Assembly (NCBI GenBank): GCA_002311865.1
Contig: DBZV01000184.1
Location: 8,817 to 22,989, forward strand
Source: Dehalococcoidia bacterium UBA1151
GTDB taxonomy: Bacteria > Chloroflexota > Dehalococcoidia > Lucifugimonadales > Lucifugimonadaceae
Direction of reading: 5' to 3'
Length of the DNA: 14,173 nucleotides
The translations under genes and the position numbers were made by a program. Every line of letters starts with the position of its first letter. Positions within the stretch are counted from its first letter, which is position 1. Under the pieces are notes generated by a model. It saw only the letters and a list, made by a program, of their open reading frames with translations, was not told where the DNA came from and searched no databases. Below, piece by piece: positions 1-7,181 of this stretch.

Positions 1-22
1 CCCTCGGCGAGTAGCGCAGCCG

Positions 23-28
23 TATACT
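23..28 (+). promoter_or_regulatory. Putative -10 box of the tRNA-Gln gene
   Basis: The hexamer TATACT matches the sigma70 -10 consensus at five of six bases and lies 17 bases before the mature tRNA 5' end, which would leave a short leader of about 10 nt. The matching -35 box would fall at or beyond the left edge of the window, so it cannot be checked. Confidence 0.5.
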
Positions 29-45
29 AAATTCTGACCGCTCAT

Positions 46-119
46 TCCCGGATGGTCTAATGGTAGGACAGAGGACTTTGAATCCTCCAGTCCAGGTTCG
101 AATCCTGGTCCGGGAACCA
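46..119 (+). tRNA. tRNA-Gln (anticodon TTG) with encoded CCA
   Basis: A full cloverleaf can be folded by eye. The acceptor stem pairs 46-52 with 109-115. The D arm pairs 55-58 with 66-69, including one T-G pair. The anticodon stem pairs 71-75 with 83-87 and its loop carries TTG at 78-80, which reads glutamine codons. The variable loop has four bases, and the T stem pairs 92-96 with 104-108 around the loop TTCGAAT. The discriminator is A116 and CCA is encoded at 117-119. No base is missing from the canonical fold, so the gene looks functional. Confidence 0.97.
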
Positions 120-159
120 ACATTCCCTTAGCCTCATCGGCAGCACCCCTTTTCGCTCC

Positions 160-999
160 ATGAATCTTCAATCACTGCTTGACACACGCGTCACCGAGCG
201 ATCCGCCCCGGTTCGATTGATCACCTCATATTTAGAAAACGATAAACGCGTGAAGGCTGCCTGGTTGCACGGCTCCCTGGCGAACGGAAATCACGATGCG
301 CTCAGTGATGCGGATCTCTGGGTTGTAGTGGACGATGAATCGGCTGCGTCGATAGTCTCTGGACGCAAGAAGTACGCCACGGGACTAACACGGCCTTCTC
401 TCGTAATGGACAACGTGAATAACGCGCCTCCCAGTGGCGCCTATTTGCTGGTCCACTACCCCGGCGAAGTTGGGCCGCAATACGTGGACTGGTTCTGGCA
501 GCCAGAGTCGCTAGCAAAGCGCCCCGACGATGCTCTCGTGCTCTTCGATCGCGCTGACCTGCCAATCGTGTCTGGAGACGAGTGGCGAGTTGAGACGCAC
601 CAGACTGGAGGGGGATCACCGATCAACGAGACGGATCAGGCGTCCATCGTCACATTCAAGATCACCTTCTTCTGGGCGATGAGCCTTATCGTGGCCAAGT
701 ACATCGCGCGCGGCGACTCCGGGACTGTGCATCGAATGATGGATCTGATCACCCGCACATTGGGCGAGATCAACGACGCTCTCAGTGGGAAACCGCGCGC
801 CGAGAGCACAGATACGGCACTCATTTCGAACGTCGATGTCGCGTCAGCATCTGACCAGTTCGCCATGCTTGATCGTCTTGTGAAAGCAGCTTGCCGAATG
901 GAAAAACCGATTGAGGCGGTGGGTGGATCAATCCCATCAGACGGAATCCGACAGATCAAACGCTTCTTCGAGCTGACAATACAGATGGCTGCATCTTAG
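160..999 (+). CDS. Nucleotidyltransferase-fold protein (279 aa), substrate unknown
   Basis: The N-terminal half carries the signature of the DNA polymerase beta-like nucleotidyltransferase superfamily. There is an HGS motif at residues 37-39, followed by D50-A-D52, the usual metal-binding Asp pair. A likely third acidic residue is D110, in the context YVDWFW. The C-terminal half (about 155-279) looks helical, as in aminoglycoside or lincosamide nucleotidyltransferases and related small-molecule or protein modifiers. The protein presumably transfers NMP from NTP to a hydroxyl group, but the acceptor cannot be told from sequence. ATG 160 is the first good start, though no Shine-Dalgarno is visible in the pyrimidine-rich stretch before it. 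The gene stands alone, 40 bases after the tRNA and convergent with the minus-strand genes. No HEPN partner gene is adjacent, which makes a classic MNT/HEPN toxin-antitoxin pair unlikely. Fold confidence is high; function is open. Confidence 0.8.
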   Translation: MNLQSLLDTRVTERSAPVRLITSYLENDKRVKAAWLHGSLANGNHDALSDADLWVVVDDESAASIVSGRKKYATGLTRPSLVMDNVNNAPPSGAYLLVHYPGEVGPQYVDWFWQPESLAKRPDDALVLFDRADLPIVSGDEWRVETHQTGGGSPINETDQASIVTFKITFFWAMSLIVAKYIARGDSGTVHRMMDLITRTLGEINDALSGKPRAESTDTALISNVDVASASDQFAMLDRLVKAACRMEKPIEAVGGSIPSDGIRQIKRFFELTIQMAAS

Positions 1000-1034
1000 A
1001 GTTCGGCCAATTCATCCGAAAATCTTGCGCCAAC

Positions 1035-1066
1035 AAAAAAGAGGCCGGTCATCTGACCGGCCTCTT
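1035..1066 (-). terminator. Rho-independent terminator of the oppDF unit
   Basis: A 10-bp perfect GC-rich stem pairs 1041-1050 with 1055-1064 around a 4-nt loop, and A1039-A1040 with T1065-T1066 can extend it. Read on the minus strand, the hairpin is followed by a run of six T (bases 1040 to 1035). It lies 25 bases past the oppF-like stop codon. On the plus strand the 3' side has only a broken T run, so it would act at best weakly for the nucleotidyltransferase gene. Confidence 0.9.
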
Positions 1067-1091
1067 GATATTTGCTGTCTGCGAGACTGCT

Positions 1092-2201
1092 CTACTCAGC
1101 GGCGGCGGGTTCCGGCTCCGCTGATATCGCTGCTGCAGCTCCACCATCTTTGGCTCGCGCCGCTTCGAGGCTGTTGGTGTAGAGGTGACACGACACCCCG
1201 TGATCGGTCTCTTCATCCGCCAGTTTCGGCGGGAGTTGCTCACAGATTTCGCCAATCTTCATTGGGCAACGCGGGTTGAACGTACAACCTGATGGCGGGT
1301 TGATTGGAGATGGAACCTCACCCGGAAGGATGATTTCCTCTCGCACAATATCAGGGTGCGACGGCAGTGCTGCCGAAATCAATGCCTTGGTGTACGGATG
1401 CAACGGGTTGTCAAACAACGGGTCAGTTGCGCCGGTTTCGACGATCCTCCCCAGGTACATGACACCAACTCGGTGACACATGTAGCGAACCGTCGCGAGG
1501 TTGTGGGCGATGAGCAGGTAGGAGAGGTTGTGCTCCTTCTGCAGGTCCACTAGCAGGTTCATGATTTGCGCACGAATTGACACATCCAGAGCTGAGACCG
1601 GCTCATCAAGGATGATCAACTCAGGATTGAGGGACAACGCTCTGGCAATTCCAATGCGCTGTCTCTGCCCACCTGAGAACTCATGCGGATATAGGTTCGC
1701 CTGGTATGGGTTCAGACCCACCTCAGTGAGGAGGTCGCCAACCCGGTCCGCGATCTGCTTTTTCGTCATTGAAGTGGCAATCTCAAGAGGCTCACCCACG
1801 ATGGAGCGGACTCTCATCCTTGGGTTCAGTGAGGACCATGGGTCCTGGAACACTGCCTGCACGTTACTGCGGAAGTTCTTTTTTCCGGCCCGGTCCAATT
1901 TTGAGATGTCGGTGCCTTCGAAACTGATCACTCCGCTCGTCAAAGCCTCAAGGCCCAAAACGGTTTTTGCCGTGGTCGTCTTGCCGCAACCTGACTCACC
2001 CACAAGACCAAACGTCTCGCCACGACGGATGTTGAACGAAATATCGTCCACCGCTTTGAGTTGCTGTTTATCTCCAAAGAACGCAAAGCCACCACCCATG
2101 GCGTAGTACTTTTTCAGTGAGTCGATATCTAAGACGATCTCATCAGTTGGTGCGTTCAGGTGCTCTAGACCCGTGACCACTGTTGATTCTCCGATTACCA
2201 T
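1092..2201 (-). CDS. Peptide/nickel-type ABC transporter ATP-binding protein, OppF/DppF-like
   Basis: This is a cytoplasmic ATPase of an oligopeptide/dipeptide-type importer, 369 aa. It shows Walker A at residues 68-75 (GESGCGKT), Q-loop Q119, the ABC signature FSGGQRQR at 175-182, Walker B LIILDEP at 195-201 and H-loop H233. The C-terminal oligopeptide/dipeptide extension contains LHPYT near 267-271 and four cysteines (C306, C312, C320, C338), the pattern tied to a [4Fe-4S] cluster in some Opp/Dpp ATPases. The last 25 residues form an Ala/Glu-rich tail with no domain. ATG 2201 is preceded by AAGGAG at good spacing, and the upstream ATPase gene ends only 14 bases earlier, so the two are co-transcribed. 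By family practice the pair forms a heterodimer on two permeases. Neither the permeases nor a binding protein is encoded nearby, so the substrate cannot be assigned. Confidence 0.93.
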   Translation of the reverse strand: MVIGESTVVTGLEHLNAPTDEIVLDIDSLKKYYAMGGGFAFFGDKQQLKAVDDISFNIRRGETFGLVGESGCGKTTTAKTVLGLEALTSGVISFEGTDISKLDRAGKKNFRSNVQAVFQDPWSSLNPRMRVRSIVGEPLEIATSMTKKQIADRVGDLLTEVGLNPYQANLYPHEFSGGQRQRIGIARALSLNPELIILDEPVSALDVSIRAQIMNLLVDLQKEHNLSYLLIAHNLATVRYMCHRVGVMYLGRIVETGATDPLFDNPLHPYTKALISAALPSHPDIVREEIILPGEVPSPINPPSGCTFNPRCPMKIGEICEQLPPKLADEETDHGVSCHLYTNSLEAARAKDGGAAAAISAEPEPAAAE

Positions 2202-2215
2202 CTGGCTCCTTCTAC

Positions 2216-3319
2216 CTATACGCCCGCGCCGGCGCCAGTCGCTTCAGGAACTGCTTCCTCAAGGCGCTTGCCACCGTCTAGTTTCCAACAGGCCGCTCGC
2301 TGATTACCGCCCTGGTCGAATTCCGGGGGGAACTCTTCACGACAGATGTCCATGACGTACGGGCACCTTGGCGCAAATGCGCAGCCTTGTGGAAGGTTGT
2401 AGAGGGCAGGCGGCTGCCCCTCAATTGAGAACAGTCGTTCAGTCTTCTCTTCAAGTTTTGGTACAGAAGCAATGAGAGCCTGCGTGTACGGGTGCTGTGG
2501 GTGGTTGAAGATGTCACGGACATCGCCGGTCTCGACCATTCGCCCTGCATACATCACGCCAACACGATCACACATCTTCGCAACAATCCCAAAGTCGTGA
2601 GTAATGAAGATGATTCCCAGACCGGCCTCAGCCTGAATTTCCCGGAGAAGTCTCAGGTACGCAGCCTGAATCGTCACGTCAAGCGACGTGGTTGGCTCAT
2701 CAGCAATCAATACTGATGGGTTTGAGGAGATTCCAATGGCACCGACAACTCTCTGGCGCATTCCACCAGAAAGTTGATGCGGATAGTCCTTCATTCTGAT
2801 CTCAGGGGCAGGAATTCGCACCTGGCGAAGGGCGTAGACAATCTTGTCTATCAGTGTCTTGCCCTTGACCTTCTGGTGGATCCTGATCGCCTCACCAACC
2901 TGGTCCTGAACATCAAAAACCGGGTTCAGGGCGCTCATGGGGTCCTGCAAGATCATAGAGATCTCACCGCCCCGCACCTTGGTCATTTCACCCTCGGAGA
3001 TCTGCAAAATATCTCGACCATTCAGCACTACTCGCCCGCCAACGATGTGGCCGGGGGGTGACTGAACAAGTCGCATCAGGGACAGTGATGTCACTGACTT
3101 GCCGGATCCGGACTCGCCGACGATTCCAAGTGTTTCACCTTTACGCAGGATGAAACTGACGCCATCGACCGCTTTCACGGTGCCCCAGCGAGTTGCAAAG
3201 TAAGTTCGAAGGTCATCAACCTCCAGAATTATTTCATCTTGGATCGCAGATGCACCAAAATCGTCGGTCGCAACAGTCGACGTTTCATCTACATCCGGCT
3301 GAGTTGCTTCCTCGGCCAT
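2216..3319 (-). CDS. Peptide/nickel-type ABC transporter ATP-binding protein, OppD/DppD-like
   Basis: This 367-aa protein is the partner ATPase of the downstream OppF-like protein. It has Walker A at 68-75 (GESGSGKS), Q-loop Q125, the signature LSGGMRQR at 183-190, Walker B VLIADEP at 203-209 and H-loop H241. The C-terminal extension has HPYT at 276-279 and cysteines C313, C319, C326 and C344, again the spacing of the Opp/Dpp Fe-S-type motif. The first 30 residues are an acidic, low-complexity extension ahead of the ABC domain. The start looks correct, because ATG 3319 follows a perfect GAGGAG (3325-3330) with a 5-base spacer. The SGGM variant of the signature is typical of the D subunit and SGGQ of the F subunit, which supports the D/F assignment. 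Confidence 0.93.
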   Translation of the reverse strand: MAEEATQPDVDETSTVATDDFGASAIQDEIILEVDDLRTYFATRWGTVKAVDGVSFILRKGETLGIVGESGSGKSVTSLSLMRLVQSPPGHIVGGRVVLNGRDILQISEGEMTKVRGGEISMILQDPMSALNPVFDVQDQVGEAIRIHQKVKGKTLIDKIVYALRQVRIPAPEIRMKDYPHQLSGGMRQRVVGAIGISSNPSVLIADEPTTSLDVTIQAAYLRLLREIQAEAGLGIIFITHDFGIVAKMCDRVGVMYAGRMVETGDVRDIFNHPQHPYTQALIASVPKLEEKTERLFSIEGQPPALYNLPQGCAFAPRCPYVMDICREEFPPEFDQGGNQRAACWKLDGGKRLEEAVPEATGAGAGV

Positions 3320-3417
3320 ATCTACTCCTCAATAGTTCGGTTCGTAGAGACATCAAAATCTCGCGGGCGCGTTTCTAAGCAAGAACACAGAGCCACGCTT
3401 GTTCCAGACGAGCCGAG

Positions 3418-3426
3418 AGTATAGCA
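3418..3426 (-). promoter_or_regulatory. Putative extended -10 promoter for the oppDF-like unit
   Basis: On the minus strand the sequence reads TGCTATACT, an extended -10 element (TG-n-TATAAT with one mismatch). The -35 region 17 bases upstream (TGGTGA) is poor, as is common for extended -10 promoters. It lies in the 129-base gap between the MFS gene and the oppD-like gene and would give a leader of about 90 nt. The leader shows no clear terminator or riboswitch-like fold by eye. This supports oppDF as a unit that can be transcribed separately from the genes upstream. Confidence 0.5.
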
Positions 3427-3448
3427 AAGGAATTGACGCCTCACCACA

Positions 3449-4726
3449 TCATGCAGCGCGAAGTCTTGGTGCAACCAGCAGCGCCACGACGATTACGATC
3501 ACCACTCCAGCCCCATTTATCGCCAGTGCCCACTGTACGCCAAGGCTCTCACTCACAGCTCCTAGCTCCAGATGGCCAATCCAGCCAAATCCAATTGCAA
3601 ATACCCATCCGCTCACGGCCCTGCCCCGCATCGCATTCGGGACATTCATCTGCAATAGCGTCCATTGAAGTGCATCAAATAGAGATGCCATGAAGCCAAT
3701 TCCCACGATGATGAACATTGAGAGAACGAACCAGCCTGATCCACTGAAGGCAAGTATCCCCACGCCGTATAGAAAACCTGCGCCAAGCAGAAGTTTTCCC
3801 CGTGACTTGTATTGACTCATCATGACCAGCCATATTGAACCGGCTAATCCACCCACTCCTGTCATGGCGCTCAAAACGCCCAATCCCACTTCCCCAACCT
3901 CAAGCCGCTCCTTTGCCACCACGGGCAACACTGACATATAGGAGAAGGCCAGAATCTCGATGAAGATTGCGAGAATGAGAAGCGTTCTCACGGTTGGAAT
4001 GCCGGTCATGGTTTTCAGGCCATCCACGGTATTTCCAATGACTGAGCGCCGGATCTCCGCAGTTTCACGCCTCGGGAGTGCGCCGATAGTCGCTACAACC
4101 AATGCGCCGGATCCAAATACCACTGCTGCGGTGATAAACACGGCGGGGCCGCCTGCCGCTCCGAGTAACACGCCGCCCGTGATCCCGCCGATGATGCCGA
4201 CCGCTCGTGATCCGGCCGATTGCGTGGCGATGGCGTTTGTGGCCTGGTCGGCGCCTACTATGTCCACTGCCATCGCCTGTGCAGACGGCATCTCGAAACT
4301 GGTCAGCGCCCCAACCATGCCTACAAGCGGAATCATCACCCAAACGACGTCGTCGACAAAAATCACCGATATCGAGAGGAAGATCATTACAGTGGCTTTG
4401 CCTAGCGCTGCAGCGCCAAGAACGATTCGGCGGTCGAAGCGATCGGATACGGCGCCTGCAAACGGCGCAACCAGAACTCCGGGCGCCGTCTGGGCGGCAA
4501 ATGAAAGTGCGGTGAGGAACGCAGAGCCTGTCTGATCCAGAACGATCCAGCCAACCGCCAGACGGTTCATCCAGTTTGCGAATCCGAACAGTAATTGCGC
4601 CGCGAACAACCTCCGAAACAAGGGGTACTGGAACGCAACAAAAAGTCTCGCGCGCCCGTTCGTCGGAATCGTTGAATCTCCGGCGACAGCTGCGCCCGGT
4701 GCAGAATTGGATGGTTTAGAGATCAC
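3449..4726 (-). CDS. MFS transporter, MFS_3 / EntS-like exporter family
   Basis: This 425-aa membrane protein has about 12 hydrophobic segments, in two halves of about 200 residues joined by a charged loop near 218-245. The motif GAVSDRFDRR at 91-100 after the second segment is the MFS motif A. NVPNAMRGRA at 361-370 in the C-terminal half resembles the P-x-x-x-RGR signature of the MFS_3 (enterobactin exporter-like) family. Members of that family are proton-coupled exporters of small molecules, siderophores or drugs; the substrate here is unknown. The start is GTG 4726 with only a weak GGA upstream, and no in-frame ATG occurs before the first membrane helix. The gene follows the aminotransferase after 53 bases with no terminator visible, so it may be read from the same transcript. 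Confidence 0.88.
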   Translation of the reverse strand: MISKPSNSAPGAAVAGDSTIPTNGRARLFVAFQYPLFRRLFAAQLLFGFANWMNRLAVGWIVLDQTGSAFLTALSFAAQTAPGVLVAPFAGAVSDRFDRRIVLGAAALGKATVMIFLSISVIFVDDVVWVMIPLVGMVGALTSFEMPSAQAMAVDIVGADQATNAIATQSAGSRAVGIIGGITGGVLLGAAGGPAVFITAAVVFGSGALVVATIGALPRRETAEIRRSVIGNTVDGLKTMTGIPTVRTLLILAIFIEILAFSYMSVLPVVAKERLEVGEVGLGVLSAMTGVGGLAGSIWLVMMSQYKSRGKLLLGAGFLYGVGILAFSGSGWFVLSMFIIVGIGFMASLFDALQWTLLQMNVPNAMRGRAVSGWVFAIGFGWIGHLELGAVSESLGVQWALAINGAGVVIVIVVALLVAPRLRAA

Positions 4727-4779
4727 GATGCGTCCACATTCAACGAATCAACAATCTGCGGTGACTGTCGTGGCGCCGA

Positions 4780-6150
4780 TTAGATGCCCAGCTCGGCCTC
4801 TACCTCGCCGATCGTCTCGTCAAGCGCGCCAACCAGGAAGTCAACTTCATCCTTGGTGATGATTAGCGGTGGGCACATGGAGATGATGTCTCCAGCTCGG
4901 AAGCTAATGATCTTCTTGTCATAGAGCTTCGCCGGGATCTTTTTCGCCAGAGCAGCCGATGCCGGCAAGGGCGCCTTGGTGTCGCGGTCCGAGACAAGCT
5001 CTACCGCAGCCAGCAACCCGAGCCCGCGAACGTTGCCCACGATGGGGTGTGAATAAAGTGACTCTAGCCGCTCCAAAAGGTACTTGCCCATCATGGCTGA
5101 AGACCCCGGCAGATCCTCTCGCTCCATGATCTCCAGGTTCTTCAAGCCGGCCGCCGCAGCGACGGGGTGACCGCCGAAGGTGATCAAGTGCTTGAACGTC
5201 CTGGAATCGTCGCCATCAAAAGCTTCCGCAATCCTGCTGGTGGCGATTGCCGCGCCGAGGGGCGCGTAGCCGCTGGTAAGAGCCTTGGCCACGGCGGTAA
5301 TATCGGGCTTCACATCAAAAACATCGGTGCCGAACCAGCCGCCGAGACGGCCAAATCCCGTGATGACTTCATCGGCTATCAGCACCACGTCGTACTTATC
5401 GGCGATCTCGCGCATCCGGTGCCAGTACTCCTTCGGCGGAACTTGAATTCCAGTTGCCGCCGACACTGGCTCTGCAATCATCGCAGCGACAGTAGCCGGG
5501 TCATTGTGAACTATCGCCGCGTCAAACTCGTTGGCCGCCAGAATCGCGTTCTCCATCGGATCTGCTGAGTGCGTTTTCTTGTACTCATAGAAGTTGGGCA
5601 CATGGACGGCGCCGGGCATCTCTGGCCCCATGGGATCTGCCGCACCGTTCCGGCCCAGGCTAACGGCCATCGCCGTGCCTCCGTGGTATGAGTAGCGACG
5701 TGAAATGACCTTGAACGCACCGGCCTTTCCGGTGAGGTGCTGATATTTCTTCGCCATCTTCACGGCAGTCTCTACGGCTTCTGATCCGCCCGAAACGAAG
5801 AAAATTCTGGCCTTCTTATCGTGGTACTTCTCGGCTACTTTGCCGGAGAGTTGAACTGTAGAGATGGCCGCGCCTGGGGCGGGAGGCGATTCAATTGCCA
5901 TCAACTGCTCGTACATGGCGTCCGCAATCTCTTTGCGACCGTACCCGGAAGCCTTGTACCAGAGGCCACCCATCATATCGAGCAGACGATTCCCCTCGAT
6001 ATCGGTGACCCATGAGCCCTCACCTTTGGTGAAGATCTTGAGTCCCTCATCACGCCAGGTGCTTGTCTGTTGAGCGTGCATGAAGAGATGCTCTCCAGCA
6101 ATCTGCCTGAGCTCTTCTATCTGCTCTCCATGCAGGGTATCGGTGGCCAT
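4780..6150 (-). CDS. Class III PLP-dependent aminotransferase
   Basis: This fold-type I aminotransferase belongs to the omega-amino acid:pyruvate / acetylornithine-type group. Numbered from ATG 6150 (456 aa), it has GGSEA at 121-125 (PLP phosphate contact), SYHG at 154-157, DEVITGFGR at 260-268 with D260 contacting the PLP ring nitrogen, and the Schiff-base lysine K289 in the context AVAKALTSGY. I prefer ATG 6150 because GGAG sits 9 bases upstream and the resulting length suits the family. The frame stays open upstream to TTG 6216, and an ATG lies at 6186, but neither has a ribosome-binding site. The donor and acceptor cannot be told from sequence. No aminotransferase is known in the futalosine pathway, so the proximity to mqnD is unexplained. 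It lies 105 bases after mqnD, possibly with its own promoter. Confidence 0.92.
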   Translation of the reverse strand: MATDTLHGEQIEELRQIAGEHLFMHAQQTSTWRDEGLKIFTKGEGSWVTDIEGNRLLDMMGGLWYKASGYGRKEIADAMYEQLMAIESPPAPGAAISTVQLSGKVAEKYHDKKARIFFVSGGSEAVETAVKMAKKYQHLTGKAGAFKVISRRYSYHGGTAMAVSLGRNGAADPMGPEMPGAVHVPNFYEYKKTHSADPMENAILAANEFDAAIVHNDPATVAAMIAEPVSAATGIQVPPKEYWHRMREIADKYDVVLIADEVITGFGRLGGWFGTDVFDVKPDITAVAKALTSGYAPLGAAIATSRIAEAFDGDDSRTFKHLITFGGHPVAAAAGLKNLEIMEREDLPGSSAMMGKYLLERLESLYSHPIVGNVRGLGLLAAVELVSDRDTKAPLPASAALAKKIPAKLYDKKIISFRAGDIISMCPPLIITKDEVDFLVGALDETIGEVEAELGI

Positions 6151-6166
6151 TTCAGGTGTCTCCGGT

Positions 6167-6217
6167 GCGCGCAATTGTCGACTCATGATTAGAGTTACAA
6201 GTTTACGAGCGCGCAAT
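6167..6217. repeat. Pair of 9-bp direct repeats ahead of the aminotransferase gene
   Basis: The plus-strand string GCGCGCAAT occurs at 6167-6175 and again at 6209-6217, offset by exactly 42 bases, about four helical turns. The second copy overlaps the tentative -35 box. It could be a paired regulator site or chance in a GC-rich gap. Confidence 0.3.
6188..6216 (-). promoter_or_regulatory. Tentative promoter for the aminotransferase gene
   Basis: On the minus strand TTGCGC (6211-6216) and TCTAAT (6188-6193) are separated by 17 bases. The -10 matches at five of six bases and the -35 at three of six. It falls in the 105-base gap between mqnD and the aminotransferase, about 38 bases before the preferred start. 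No intrinsic terminator is visible between the two genes, so read-through from the mqn operon is also possible. Confidence 0.35.
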
Positions 6218-6255
6218 CGGCTGGTCTACATGTTCTGCGACCAAATCGAGCGTCG

Positions 6256-7113
6256 CTACACAGCCTGTATCAGGTCCAACTTCGGTGCTTTGGCTATCAG
6301 GCCGCGCTCTTCAGCCATGCGATACATCGTCTCCAGGGCCTTCACGCCATCCGCACCCATATCAACAGTGTCCTCATTGACGTACATACGGACAAACGTG
6401 CGGCCATCTTCGCGGTCGATGCCCCGTCCGAATCCCAGCGCGTAATCCAGAGCGTCGTCTTCCTGTTCCCGTGCATAGACAATGCTGGCTTTGAGAGCGT
6501 TCGCCACCATCTGGCCTTTATCGCCCAGACGCCTGTGGATTAGGTCAAGCCCAAGTGGGATTGGCAGGCCGGTTTCCGAGAACCACTCCTTGCCGAGGTC
6601 CATGAGCAGATGCAGACCCTGCTGCTCGTACAGGATCTGGCCTTCGTGCAGCAGGATACCCGCATCCACGTCGCCCTTTACGATCGCGTCGGTCACGGCA
6701 TCGAAGTCGAGGAATACCGGCTCGATTGCGCCCTGGAAGAAGATCTGAAAAAGTAACCATGAAGTTGTGAACTCCCCCGGCACGCCGATCCGCTTCCCCA
6801 CAAGATTGGCAGGGGACATTGGTGATGTAGTCACCAGTGTTGGTCCGTAGTTGCGGCCGATCGACGCTCCACAGCTCATCACACGGTACTTGTCGGCGAT
6901 CTTTGGATAGTGAGCGGCCGACACGGCGGTCACATCAAGATCGCCGGTCTCTGAACGCACATTGAGTGACTCGATGTCTTCCATCACGTGCTCAATCTCA
7001 TAGCCAGGGATCGTGACGGCTTTGCTGGCAAGCGCGTAGAACATGAATGCGTCATCTGCGTCAGGACTGTGGCCGATGCTAATGGGTCGATTGCTTTTCA
7101 TTACGGTGCTCAT
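6256..7113 (-). CDS. mqnD: 1,4-dihydroxy-6-naphthoate synthase MqnD
   Basis: MqnD converts cyclic dehypoxanthine futalosine to 1,4-dihydroxy-6-naphthoate in the futalosine pathway. This 285-aa protein opens with the family hallmark HSPDADDAFMFYAL (15-28) of the MqnA/MqnD periplasmic-binding-protein-like fold. It carries LHEGQ at 155-159, whose His156 corresponds to the histidine thought to act as the base in characterised MqnD. The motif GKRIGVPG at 106-113 and the Glu/Trp-containing GKEWFSETGLPIPLG stretch in the middle are also typical. ATG 7113 follows a purine-rich AAAGAGAA, and a second ATG four codons inside lacks a better site. It is the last mqn gene of the operon and the only one separated from its neighbour by a real gap (68 bases, with a palindrome). 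Confidence 0.93.
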   Translation of the reverse strand: MSTVMKSNRPISIGHSPDADDAFMFYALASKAVTIPGYEIEHVMEDIESLNVRSETGDLDVTAVSAAHYPKIADKYRVMSCGASIGRNYGPTLVTTSPMSPANLVGKRIGVPGEFTTSWLLFQIFFQGAIEPVFLDFDAVTDAIVKGDVDAGILLHEGQILYEQQGLHLLMDLGKEWFSETGLPIPLGLDLIHRRLGDKGQMVANALKASIVYAREQEDDALDYALGFGRGIDREDGRTFVRMYVNEDTVDMGADGVKALETMYRMAEERGLIAKAPKLDLIQAV

Positions 7114-7127
7114 TTCTCTTTAGATCC

Positions 7128-7150
7128 GGGGCAGGTTTCAAACCTGCCCC
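7128..7150. repeat. Perfect REP-like palindrome in the mqnC-mqnD gap
   Basis: The arms GGGGCAGGTTT (7128-7138) and AAACCTGCCCC (7140-7150) are perfectly complementary around a single base, so the RNA would form a stable hairpin of about 9-10 bp. No T run follows on either strand, so it is not an intrinsic terminator. Beside it, at 7163-7172 and 7181-7190, lies an imperfect direct repeat (GGTTAATTGG / GGTTAGTTGG). A palindrome of this type between operon genes looks like a dispersed REP-type element or an mRNA-stabilising hairpin. Copy number in the genome cannot be seen from here. Confidence 0.7.
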
Positions 7151-7181
7151 TACCGGTCGTTGGTTAATTGGCAGTTGACGG

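Noticed and set aside
46..119. The tRNA-Gln as an integration (att) site for a mobile island
   Set aside because: No second copy of the tRNA 3' end and no integrase is seen in the window.
1528..2106. Plus-strand frame of 192 codons, antisense to the oppF-like gene
   Set aside because: It covers the Walker and signature motifs of a conserved ATPase on the minus strand, and there is no evidence for a second gene.
3960..4535. Plus-strand frame of 191 codons, antisense to the MFS gene
   Set aside because: Its Thr/Pro/Ala-rich composition mirrors the hydrophobic codons of the real membrane protein on the other strand.
6151..6216. A 22-residue longer N-terminus for the aminotransferase from TTG 6216
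   Set aside because: It has no ribosome-binding site, while ATG 6150 has GGAG at good spacing and a family-typical N-terminus.
6237..6256. A small hairpin (GCGAC / GTCGC) just after mqnD as a terminator
   Set aside because: The stem has only five pairs with a 10-base loop and no T run follows.
7126..7156. The mqnC-mqnD palindrome as a rho-independent terminator
   Set aside because: Neither strand has a T run after the stem, and ending the transcript here would cut mqnD off from the operon with no clear promoter of its own.
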